DNA of 64,000 bases from JABDIY01 sp963803845 (GTDB lineage Bacteria; Actinomycetota; Acidimicrobiia; Acidimicrobiales; SZUA-35). Under the pieces are notes generated by a model. It worked only from the letters and a program-made list of their open reading frames with translations, made no database searches and was not told the origin of the DNA. The DNA is taken from NCBI GenBank assembly GCA_963803845.1, contig CAWDNZ010000004.1:248001-312000 (forward strand), given 5' to 3'. Position numbers and translations under genes: made by a program. Below, one piece after another: positions 8,924 through 16,621 of the stretch; position 1 is the stretch's first letter; each line of letters starts with the position of its first letter.

Positions 8924-10650
8924 GATGAAGTTCCTCCGCTGAGTAGGACATTTGCGACCTGGTGAAGTTCTGGTTCGTCGTTGTCGTTCGGCGCCGCTTG
9001 TTCGATCACGAGTTCCACTTCATTGCTCCGGAAGTGGAGCTCGCACATGTTGTTGGCGAAGAACGGTCCGGCGGTCATCTCGATTCCGGGACGGGTTTCC
9101 TTGGCCCGGACCGATCGTCGGAGAAGGTCGCCGATTCGTGCGCCGGCCGAGGTGAGCGTGCTCCGCATCACTCCCCGTTCTGGTGGGATGAGCGCATTTC
9201 GGATTGGCGAACTCACCACCTGCCAGACGCGTGAATCGTTTCGATCTTGGCGGGGCAGTTGGGCGGCATAGCTGAAGTGAATGTCGCCCGAAGCGACAAC
9301 AATGGACCGGGGTGGCTTGTGCTTGGAGCGCAACTCCTCCACCAGGTCCACGAACTTTTGATAGGAGTCGGCAAAAGCCGACCAGTCCTCCAGATCCAGT
9401 GCCCTTCGAAGTTTCTCGGCCCAGCGGGCTGCGGTGCGGCCCCATGTGCCGTCGCAAACGCGTTCGTTCCACAGCTGCAGGTCGTGCAGCCCATCGGCGA
9501 TGAAGACCGGCACCGAGGTTGCCAGAATCAGATCACCGTCGGCGGCCAGGGCCTCGCTGCGAATCCAATCCCACTCGTCGTCGCCCACCATCTGCCGGGC
9601 TCCAGCATCGAGCACCCGGGCGTTGCGGCAATCGATCACCACCACCGTGACGTCGCCAACATGGCGGGTGTAGGAGAACCGATACCCGCCTGGTATCGGC
9701 GTGAACTCTTCGGACTTGCCGGCCCACTTTTCCAGCACCGCGGTGCCATCATCCTCAGCCAATAACTGCTCAAGTAGTCCCTCTTTGCGCACCTCGGCCG
9801 GCGAAAGATTCCCCAAGTGTTGGTAGATCCAATACGAGATCAGACCGTCGATGGCATGCCGTTGCCACCAGGGCTGGGAACGGATGTCGTCCACCCATGA
9901 CTTGGAGATGTTCCAATCGTCGATCATGTCGTGGTCGTCGAAGATCATGGCGCTGGGCACGGTGGACAGCAGCCAGCGCTCCGGCGGAGCTGACCATGCC
10001 TCGTGATAGAGCCAGCAATACTCCTCGAAACTGGCGACGATTTCTGGCGGCAGGTCAGACTCCGCCCCTCGGATGCGTTCAATTCGCTCTTTCGCTCGGG
10101 GCGACGAATCGTCGGCGTAAATCTGGTCGCCAACGAGCAGGAGCAAGTGGGGCCACTGTTCGGCCGGCTCCGAAGCCATTCGCTTGGCGTGAGCCCACAG
10201 CGAATCGACGCCACGACCTTCAGCATCGAAGGCCAACTCGAGGGTGTAGGGCGGTTCGTGAGGAGCGGCGGCCCGACAGGAGCCGAAGAGTACGGACACG
10301 TCACTGCCGCGTGAAGAAGTCCGGATCAGGCTGGGTGGAAAGCCGGTATCGGGTTCGGGCCACACCTGTGCGTCGTCCAGCGTGACGCCGTATTCGGTGG
10401 AGGAACCGGGCACCAGACCTTCGATCATGACCAAGGCGTAGTGGCGGCCATGCACAGTGAACGTGGCAGTGCTTGATCCTAGGATTTCCACCCGGCAGGG
10501 TTGTGAGGTCTCCACCCACACCGTGGCAGAGCTGTCGTCCACATAACGCAGCAGGGGGCCGAGCAATAACCGCGGCTGCTGTACGTCATCGGCGTGCTGG
10601 CCGGCGTCGAAAGGTGGTTGCACCCCCCGGCTGGTTTCCGTCCCCTGCAT
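8920..10650 (-). CDS. PhoD-like metallophosphatase
   Basis: A 576-residue protein related to alkaline phosphatase D. After an N-terminal beta domain (VDDSSATVWVET, residues about 38-49) come the metallophosphatase motifs LLVGDQIYADD, MIFDDHDMIDDWN and VASGDIHFSYAAQL. No signal peptide or Tat motif is seen, unlike classical PhoD, so it may act in the cytosol or leave by another route. It is the first gene of the six-gene leftward operon; 270 bases upstream hold two inverted repeats. It differs clearly from the second PhoD of the same operon, which has membrane helices. Substrate unknown. Confidence 0.85.
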   Translation of the reverse strand: MQGTETSRGVQPPFDAGQHADDVQQPRLLLGPLLRYVDDSSATVWVETSQPCRVEILGSSTATFTVHGRHYALVMIEGLVPGSSTEYGVTLDDAQVWPEPDTGFPPSLIRTSSRGSDVSVLFGSCRAAAPHEPPYTLELAFDAEGRGVDSLWAHAKRMASEPAEQWPHLLLLVGDQIYADDSSPRAKERIERIRGAESDLPPEIVASFEEYCWLYHEAWSAPPERWLLSTVPSAMIFDDHDMIDDWNISKSWVDDIRSQPWWQRHAIDGLISYWIYQHLGNLSPAEVRKEGLLEQLLAEDDGTAVLEKWAGKSEEFTPIPGGYRFSYTRHVGDVTVVVIDCRNARVLDAGARQMVGDDEWDWIRSEALAADGDLILATSVPVFIADGLHDLQLWNERVCDGTWGRTAARWAEKLRRALDLEDWSAFADSYQKFVDLVEELRSKHKPPRSIVVASGDIHFSYAAQLPRQDRNDSRVWQVVSSPIRNALIPPERGVMRSTLTSAGARIGDLLRRSVRAKETRPGIEMTAGPFFANNMCELHFRSNEVELVIEQAAPNDNDEPELHQVANVLLSGGTSS

Positions 10651-10723
10651 GAATGTCAGCTACCCCGTTAGGAGGCGGCTTAAACATCCGCAGTGGTGGT
10701 TAGCCAGGAATAACGGCCAGCCT

Positions 10724-10745
10724 TTTACGCATTCTCAGGCGTAAA
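10724..10745. promoter_or_regulatory. Inverted repeat upstream of the phosphoester operon
   Basis: TTTACGC, eight bases, GCGTAAA: a perfect 7-bp dyad 75-95 bases upstream of the first operon gene. Its place fits an operator overlapping the promoter, but no known regulator site was recognised and it does not match the PHO-box spacing seen before pstS. Confidence 0.45.
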
Positions 10746-10835
10746 CAACCCGCCGAGCGAGTGAACCAAGATCGGTTCGAGCCGCCTCACCAAATTCCCG
10801 CCGAAAGCGACATTTCGCCCTTCTGTCTACTGAGA

Positions 10836-10852
10836 GTGACACCCAGTGTCAC
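10836..10852. promoter_or_regulatory. Perfect dyad GTGACAC-CCA-GTGTCAC
   Basis: A 17-bp site with perfect 7-bp arms and a 3-base centre, of the size and symmetry of TetR or GntR family operators. It lies between the stop of the 10920-11846 gene and the start of the phosphoester operon, about 190 bases upstream of the latter. No T run follows on either strand, which argues against a simple terminator. No regulator gene is adjacent. Confidence 0.45.
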
Positions 10853-10919
10853 CTCCGACAAGAATTTCACTGAAGTAGCGAGTCGGACCGGCCAGCCGCC
10901 CAGTCGGCTTGGGTCAGGC

Positions 10920-11846
10920 CTAGCGGTTGAAGGTTTCGATCAAGGCGGGCGTGTGGGTGTCGTTGCGGCCGAAGCGGTCTAGATGGGCCAGGATCCCTGG
11001 TGACATCAAGAGAACCGGTAAGGTCCAGGCAACCATGTAGCGAAAGAGCTGGCCGTCGAAGGTCAGGCCGCTCATGTTCACGAGGATAGAAGCCATCCAT
11101 CCAGCGGAAAACCCGACCACCAGCCGCACCGCCGCACTTTGGTCGCGCTCGGAGTGAAGGTCGTACCGCTTGGCTCGGGAGGTCGTCAGGTCTGCCTCGG
11201 TGCCCTCGGCCATCACCAGCCCGATCCGCGGCGCGATCGCCAAGGCAAACAACATGAACGCCAGCATCCAGAGCTGACGGGTACCCACCTCGGGACGACC
11301 AGCGATCAGTTCCATCGTGGGGTAGGTGAGGAGGGCGGTCGCCGCGATGCTGGACGCCTGGCTGATTCGCTCGGCATGAACGGTGTTCCGGACGCGGTCA
11401 CCAACGAGGGCACCGCCGACGCCGCTGAGCAGAACCGAGCTGGCCAGAACAAGAACCGCTAGCGGGTCCAGTAAACCCTGGACTTCGCCGTAGGTCTGGA
11501 CTTCAAGGAAACGCCAGATGATCCGGCCGCTCCCCGCTCCCACGAGGGTCCCAAAGATCACAGCGGAAGCGGCCAGCGCCGACGCAGGGAGACGGGACCC
11601 GGTGACTGCTGCGATCGCACTTGCGGCCACGATCGCCCCAACCGGGGCGCACAGAAAGACCAAGAGCGGCCGCCAAACCGCAGACCGGTCGGCGCCGGCA
11701 TCGGCCAACACGGGCCCCAGATCGTTCCCGATCACGATCACACCAAAACCGGTGAGAACCGCGGTCACGAACGCCAGCGCCGCAACGGTGCCCGGACCGG
11801 GACGGCCTGCCGTGTCGCGGTTCAACACTGCAATTTGTGCCTTCAT
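10920..11846 (-). CDS. Unrecognised membrane protein with about eight helices
   Basis: A 308-residue protein with hydrophobic segments near residues 20-42, 60-82, 88-110, 130-150, 165-185, 190-212, 240-262 and 265-285, separated by short loops. The segment LLSGVGGALVGDRVRNTVHAER and the polar stretch around 215-235 (EADLTTSRAKRYDLHSERD) are the only extended loops. No transport or enzyme signature was recognised. It is transcribed alone toward the phosphoester operon, with 57 bases between it and a small downstream-coded gene on its 5' side. Function unknown. Confidence 0.7.
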   Translation of the reverse strand: MKAQIAVLNRDTAGRPGPGTVAALAFVTAVLTGFGVIVIGNDLGPVLADAGADRSAVWRPLLVFLCAPVGAIVAASAIAAVTGSRLPASALAASAVIFGTLVGAGSGRIIWRFLEVQTYGEVQGLLDPLAVLVLASSVLLSGVGGALVGDRVRNTVHAERISQASSIAATALLTYPTMELIAGRPEVGTRQLWMLAFMLFALAIAPRIGLVMAEGTEADLTTSRAKRYDLHSERDQSAAVRLVVGFSAGWMASILVNMSGLTFDGQLFRYMVAWTLPVLLMSPGILAHLDRFGRNDTHTPALIETFNR

Positions 11847-11903
11847 AGTTGGAACTACGGCCTGGACGGCCCCCGCCTTGAGCCCCGAAGGCCAACGCCA
11901 GTC

Positions 11904-12134
11904 TCAGCCGATTTCGATCATCTGAGCGAATTGCACACCGATGAGGTCGTTGTCGCCACCGGTGATCGTGACGTAGCTGGTCTCGTCGGCCAGTTGAAGG
12001 TCACCGTTGAACAGCGTCTTCACCTCGCAGACCTGGAACCAACCCTTTTCGGCGTCCGGGTTCCGGTTCACGATGTCGCCCACCTGAGCATCAACCAGGC
12101 GAACCTTTGCAGTTTTGATTATCCGTCGGTGCAT
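11904..12134 (-). CDS. Small conserved-looking soluble protein, function unknown
   Basis: A 76-residue protein starting MHRRIIKTAKVRLVDAQ. The start is fixed by GAGGAGG six bases before the ATG at 12134. It has a beta-rich pattern (KVRLVDAQVGDIV, FQVCEVKTLFNGDLQLAD, SYVTITGGDNDLIGVQFAQMI) that resembles a small barrel, and it has one Cys. It is divergent from the 12229 gene, and a palindrome lies between them. No known family was recognised. Confidence 0.62.
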   Translation of the reverse strand: MHRRIIKTAKVRLVDAQVGDIVNRNPDAEKGWFQVCEVKTLFNGDLQLADETSYVTITGGDNDLIGVQFAQMIEIG

Positions 12135-12179
12135 GGGTGACCTCCTCGCTTTCCCTATCGGCGTATCGGCAGCCCGCTT

Positions 12180-12192
12180 TAACACGGTGTTA
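12180..12192. promoter_or_regulatory. Palindrome TAACACGGTGTTA between divergent genes
   Basis: A 13-bp perfect dyad (TAACAC-G-GTGTTA) in the 94-base gap between two divergently read small genes, 46 bases from one start and 37 from the other. The place and symmetry fit an operator serving one or both promoters. The cognate regulator is unknown. Confidence 0.5.
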
Positions 12193-12228
12193 CGAACAAC
12201 CGTTCGCCCACTGTCACACCCCCTCGTC

Positions 12229-12558
12229 ATGCTGATGTACATGACCTTCACCTATGTCCCCGCCATCGATCTCACCGATTCGGCTCCCGAGGCCGAAGAC
12301 TCGCCCATGTTCTCGGTCACGCTCACCTCGGGCCGGGTGGTGGATGTGCTCGACGCCACCACCTACGAGCCCGAGGGGCCGCTCACCACTTTCTTTCGCA
12401 GCGGTTCGTCGTCGCGCACGATCGACGTGTGGTCGATCCGGGTAGCCAGCTTTCGCACCGCCGACATCGTCTCCATCCGGCAGTTGCAGTGCCCTACCCG
12501 TCAACATCCGTCGGCCCAAAATGTGGGCGGGCCGGTGCTCAGCATCGTGGCGAGCTAG
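12229..12558 (+). CDS. Small protein of unknown function
   Basis: About 109 residues if read from the first of three closely spaced ATGs (12229, 12235, 12241). No ribosome site decides among them. The protein opens MTFTYVPAIDLTD and contains strand-like stretches FSVTLTSGRVVDVLDATTYEP and IDVWSIRVASFRTADIVSIRQ, ending GGPVLSIVAS. It has the look of a small beta-rich soluble protein; no family was recognised. It is divergent from the 76-residue protein gene and convergent with msrA, with a hairpin element in between. Confidence 0.55.
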   Translation: MLMYMTFTYVPAIDLTDSAPEAEDSPMFSVTLTSGRVVDVLDATTYEPEGPLTTFFRSGSSSRTIDVWSIRVASFRTADIVSIRQLQCPTRQHPSAQNVGGPVLSIVAS

Positions 12559-12573
12559 CCCCCGCCAACGTTC

Positions 12574-12615
12574 TCGGGTGGCAACCACCCGCCCCGCGGG
12601 TGAACCAACACCGAG
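12574..12615. terminator. Probable bidirectional terminator, 34-bp element copy 2
   Basis: Contains the dispersed element CAACCACCC-N6-CGGGTGAACCAACACCGAG at 12582-12615. CACCCG/CGGGTG form a 6-bp GC stem around CCCG, and an outer CTCGG (12574-12578) can pair with CCGAG. It fills the gap between convergent stops at 12558 and 12618. The other copy, at 3749-3782, also follows a gene end. Confidence 0.55.
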
Positions 12616-12617
12616 TT

Positions 12618-13256
12618 CTAGCCGTAGGAGACCTGGCAGAACCCGTGGTTGCAGTAGCCCCGAGGATTCTTGGCCAGGTACTGCTGATGGTATTCCTCGG
12701 CGTAATAGAACGGGCCAACCATGGCGATCTCTGTGGAGATCTCACCAAAGCCACCCTCTGCGAGGGACTTCTGATAGCTGTCCCGGCTGGCCTCGGCAGC
12801 AGCCAACTGCTCCGGCGAAGTGGCGTAGATTGCGCTCCGGTACTGGGTTCCCACATCGTTGCCCTGCCGATTGGCCGTTGTGGCGTCGTGGTTCTCCCAG
12901 AAGATCTTGAAAAGCGTTTCCAGCTGCACTACGGCGGGGTCGAAGACTATTAACACCGCTTCGGTGTGGCCGGTCTGTCCGGTGCAGGTCTCTTCATAGG
13001 TTGGGTTGGGCGTGGTTCCGCCGGCATAACCAACAACGGTGCTGTAGACGCCGGGGGTTTCCCAGAAGAAGCGCTCGGCGCCCCAAAAACAACCCATGGC
13101 CACCACCAGGGTTTCCATGCCGTCCGGCCACGGGCCTTGCAGCGGATTGCCGTTTACGTAATGGGTTGCGGGGACAGCCATTGGTGTGTCACGGCCGGGC
13201 AAAGCATCGGCGCCAGACGGAATTTGCAGATTGGCCGGATCGTTGCGGAAGAACAT
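12618..13256 (-). CDS. msrA: Peptide-methionine (S)-S-oxide reductase MsrA
   Basis: A 212-residue protein with the MsrA active site MGCFWGAERFF (catalytic Cys about residue 56), then GYAGGTTPNPTYEE and EAVLIVFDP, and the resolving region NPRGYCNHGFCQV near the C-terminus with two further Cys. MsrA reduces S-methionine sulfoxide in proteins and free form, using thioredoxin to recycle. Length is at the upper normal range because of a 40-residue N-terminal extension, as in E. coli MsrA. It is monocistronic, convergent with the small gene at 12229. The call is secure. Confidence 0.96.
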   Translation of the reverse strand: MFFRNDPANLQIPSGADALPGRDTPMAVPATHYVNGNPLQGPWPDGMETLVVAMGCFWGAERFFWETPGVYSTVVGYAGGTTPNPTYEETCTGQTGHTEAVLIVFDPAVVQLETLFKIFWENHDATTANRQGNDVGTQYRSAIYATSPEQLAAAEASRDSYQKSLAEGGFGEISTEIAMVGPFYYAEEYHQQYLAKNPRGYCNHGFCQVSYG

Positions 13257-13319
13257 GCTCCTACAACAGTAGGACGGCCAGGTTTTGTTCCCAACCGGTC
13301 CTACCGGGCTGACCGAGGC

Positions 13320-13568
13320 TCAGCGCAGGTCGATCACCAAGTCAACGAGAGCTTCGATCGAGGCATCAACCTCAACCGAGTCCAGGATGGCGAGATCCAG
13401 ATCAACCCGGCTTTGCCCCGAAAGTTCGGCCACGGTGATCCGTCCTTGGACCTTGGCGGCAACGTCAGTGGCGAGGTCGTCGTGCCTGGACCGCAATTGG
13501 TCAACGTAGATTCGTGCCGTTTTCAGCGAGACGGTTGGCATAAGCTTCTTTTCGAGTAGTTGCTCCAC
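13320..13568 (-). CDS. Small helical protein, function unknown
   Basis: An 82-residue frame that can start with GTG at 13568 or, after AAAAGAAG, with ATG at 13541 (73 residues, MPTVSLKTARIYVD). It is rich in Leu, Val and Asp with heptad-like spacing (VDQLRSRHDDLATDVAAKVQ and DLDLAILDSVEVDASIEAL), suggesting a small helical bundle. No known domain recognised. It lies between msrA and the UPF0182 gene, all leftward; cotranscription is possible. Confidence 0.5.
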   Translation of the reverse strand: MEQLLEKKLMPTVSLKTARIYVDQLRSRHDDLATDVAAKVQGRITVAELSGQSRVDLDLAILDSVEVDASIEALVDLVIDLR

Positions 13569-13582
13569 ACGGCCAAGAATAC

Positions 13583-13600
13583 GCCGCTCCGCGAAGCGGC
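13583..13600 (-). terminator. Hairpin after the UPF0182 gene
   Basis: GCCGCT-CCGCGA-AGCGGC forms a 6-bp GC stem with a 6-base loop, 48 bases beyond the UPF0182 stop on the minus strand. The following minus-strand bases are GTATTCTT, a weak T-rich stretch, so termination is plausible but not certain. Confidence 0.4.
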
Positions 13601-13648
13601 CTGAATGGGTCGGACGACCTTGCGGACTAGGGCGATGAACCAGCGCCG

Positions 13649-16517
13649 TTAGGTGGTGCGGCCGGTGAGCAGGCGGGTCACTTGGGCCAAGGCGGTGCGA
13701 GCGTCTTGACGTAAGCGGGCTGCATCCTCGGCATCGCCGTTGGCCTCAGACTGATCGGCCGCCTCGAGGAAATTGTCGGCGATCTCTATGAGTGCGGTCA
13801 CACTCAAGCCGTCCAATTCCGGTGGCAACACCAAATCATCCGGCGGGTCGATGACCGGCGGGGAGTCCGGCACCGCGGGACTGTCGGCGGTGTCGGAGGT
13901 GACGGCCCGAATTGCAGCATCTAGCGAATCCCGCATCGCAATCTGGTCGCCGTTCACGGCGATGATCTGGTTGAGCTGGGGGACAGCTTGTTGCCCCGCG
14001 GCCTCCACGTACAACGGCCGGACATAGATCAAGGTGTCCTCCACGAGAACCATGATCATCTCTCCGAACAAAACGCGCGAGCCGTTTTGGTCCCGAAGCG
14101 TGACGTATTGGGAAATCTCGCCATCCCGACGAATATCACCATCCACAAGGTCCGGAGCCGACACCCGCCCAGCCGGCAGGCTGTACTGGATCAGCTGCCC
14201 GTAGTTTTCCGGATCGGATCGGGCCACCAAAATGGCGGTCAACTCCGGCCTGGTGCTCTCGGAGTTGGCACCACTGGAGTTCACGAATGCTCGTTGAAGC
14301 ACGAACTCGCTAGACGTTTCTCCCGGTAGACGGGTGAGCACGTACTGCGGATCCATTGCATCGTTGACTCCCGTTCCGTTGGTGCCGGAGTCTCCGGCTT
14401 CGCGGGTGGCCTTACGAGCAACGGTCCAGCTTTGACTGCCTTCCAAGAATGAAACTGGATCCGAAACCTGATAGGCGCCCCACATGTCGGTCTGAACGCT
14501 GAAGATGTCCTGCGGATAACGGAAATTCTTTTGCAGGTCGGCCGGGGCCGGTTGGTCTGCAAAAAGACTGGGGAAGGCCGAAGCGTACGCCTGGATCATG
14601 GGGTCGCTCTGGTCCACGATGTAGATCGTGACCGTGCCGTCGTAGGCGTCGACCACCGCCTTGGCGCTGTTGCGAACGTAGTTGTACCCACCGGCCAAGT
14701 CACGATCCGACGACAGGCTCCGGGCGTTGACGCCCTGGCTGTAGGGGAATTCATTGGTGGTGGTGTAGGCATCGATCACATACTTGATCCGACCCTCGGA
14801 GATCACGGCGTAGGGATCACCGTCGAGCCGAAGGAACGGCGCTGACAGTTCCACCCGCTGAACAACGTCTCGGTTGTAGATGACCTGGCTTTCGTTGCCA
14901 ACGAAGGGCGAGATGAGCGGATTGACGCTCTGGAACCGCAGGGAGAAAGCGATTTGCCGGAGGAAGGAACCGATGCCCACTCCCCCCTCGCCGGTGTAAC
15001 GGAAGTCCGAATCGGATCGGGAGACCGAGTTGGCCAGCACGTCGCGTTCGTTTCGCCCTTCGGCGCCGACCACGGCATAACCACCGAAGCCCTCGCCGAA
15101 GTAGATCCGAGGTTGGGTGAGATCCACCTGCAGATCCGGGTCTACCTCCAATGTGGGCCCGATGCCTGCGACCAAATAGTCCGGTGTGCCGCCGGGCCCG
15201 CGCACGTCGGCCGCTGCCACCGCAACGCCGAACCCATGAGTGAACACAACGTGTTGGTTCTCCCAACCCTGTTCGGAACTGGCCAGGCTCAGTTCGCGGA
15301 CGCTGATGGCCACCGGTTCGATCTGGTCACCGACGACGTAGCGATCGATGTCGAGGTCACTGAACTGATACTCCCGCCGTTCCCCCTGGTCTTTGGCGAA
15401 CGATTCCTGAGCGAGGAAGGGATCGACCAGGAGGATGTCGTCGAGGATGTCCTGGTTGGCGTCTACTTCTTCGGTGGTAATGCCGTCGGAGTAGGAGAAC
15501 GACCGCTGCTCCACGGTGTCTGACGCCAGGCCGTAGGCGAAACGAGTTGCGGCGATGTTGTCGTCGATGTAGGAGGTTTCGCGGGTGGACTCGTTGGGCT
15601 CAACGGCGAAACGTTGGTACAGGGCGGGGAAGACACCGCCGACGACCACATGGGTGACGGCCCACATACCCAGCGCAACGAGCGGGAGTCCCCAGCCCCG
15701 GCGGCGAAGGTTGGCCAGGAAAAGACCGGCGCAGGTGACCGAGACCAGCACGAGCAGCCAGAGCGCCGGAATCTGGACTTCGACGTCGGTGGCGAGGGCA
15801 CCGTCGAAGAGGCCCCGCCGGGAGTTCACCAGCTCGAACCGATCGAGGTAGTAACTCACGGCTCGTAGGAGTGCCAAGACCGCCAGCAGGGCGGACAGGT
15901 GGAGCTTCACACGGTCGCTGATGCGCTCGACGGCGACCGCCCGGATCCCACCGTTCAGATAGTGGGCCAGGGCCGCTGCGGAAAATGGTGAAGGCGATGG
16001 CGAAAGAAAACCAGTCGACCAGGAAGGTCCAGAACGGCAGCCGGAAGACGTAGAAGGATGCGTCCTTGCCATGCAATGGGTCGACCCATCCGAACTCTTG
16101 GGAGTTGGTGAACAACAACCACTTCTCCCACTCGGACGAGACCTGGAGACCGAACATCATCGACAAGAACAGCGAAGCCACCACCCGCACCCGGGTTCCG
16201 TGCCGCCCCACCAACTGGTGGTACCGCTCGATGAGATCCTCCTCCGGAGAAGGCGGCCGTACCGGTGGCTTCAAACGGTCGGCCAAAGAGAGATTGCCAA
16301 ACAAGATCACGAAGAACAAGGCGATGAAGACCACGGCCAGCAGTATTTGGGTGATGAGTATCTTGCTCCAGGACCCGGCGAAACCGAGGTGGTCGAAGAA
16401 CAGGTAGTCCGTGAAGAGGCTGGCAAAGCCATTCGCAGTCAACAAGATCAGGAACACCAGGCTGGTGGCGAGGATGAGCGGAAGCCGTCGGCGGGACACT
16501 GAAGAGGTTGTTGCCAT
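13649..16517 (-). CDS. UPF0182 family large membrane protein (frameshifted)
   Basis: The N-terminal part (ATG at 16517) has membrane segments including LPLILATSLVFLILL and ILITQILLAVVFIALFFVILF, then a large outside domain with DQSDPMIQAYASAFPSLF and DMWGAYQVSDP, both typical of UPF0182 (COG1615). The frame breaks near base 15980; dropping one C joins FAIAFTIF to AAALAHYLNGGIR and gives 955 residues, the usual family length. The tail is acidic and helical (ADQSEANGDAEDAARLRQD). The family is almost universal in actinobacteria but has no proven role. The gene is single, leftward, with 104 bases to the DivIVA-like gene. Confidence 0.9.
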
Positions 16518-16621
16518 TTCGCTAGACCGTAGGGCGCAGGAAGCCCGCGTGGGAATCGGGGCGGCGAATCACGTCGACTTTGTGACCCACCACACAGCCG
16601 ATGACCGAGGCGCCCGATCGA

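Noticed and set aside
10740..10766. PHO-box-like CGTAAAC and AGTGAAC before the phosphoester operon
   Set aside because: Spacing is 20 rather than 11 or 22, and only part of the consensus matches.
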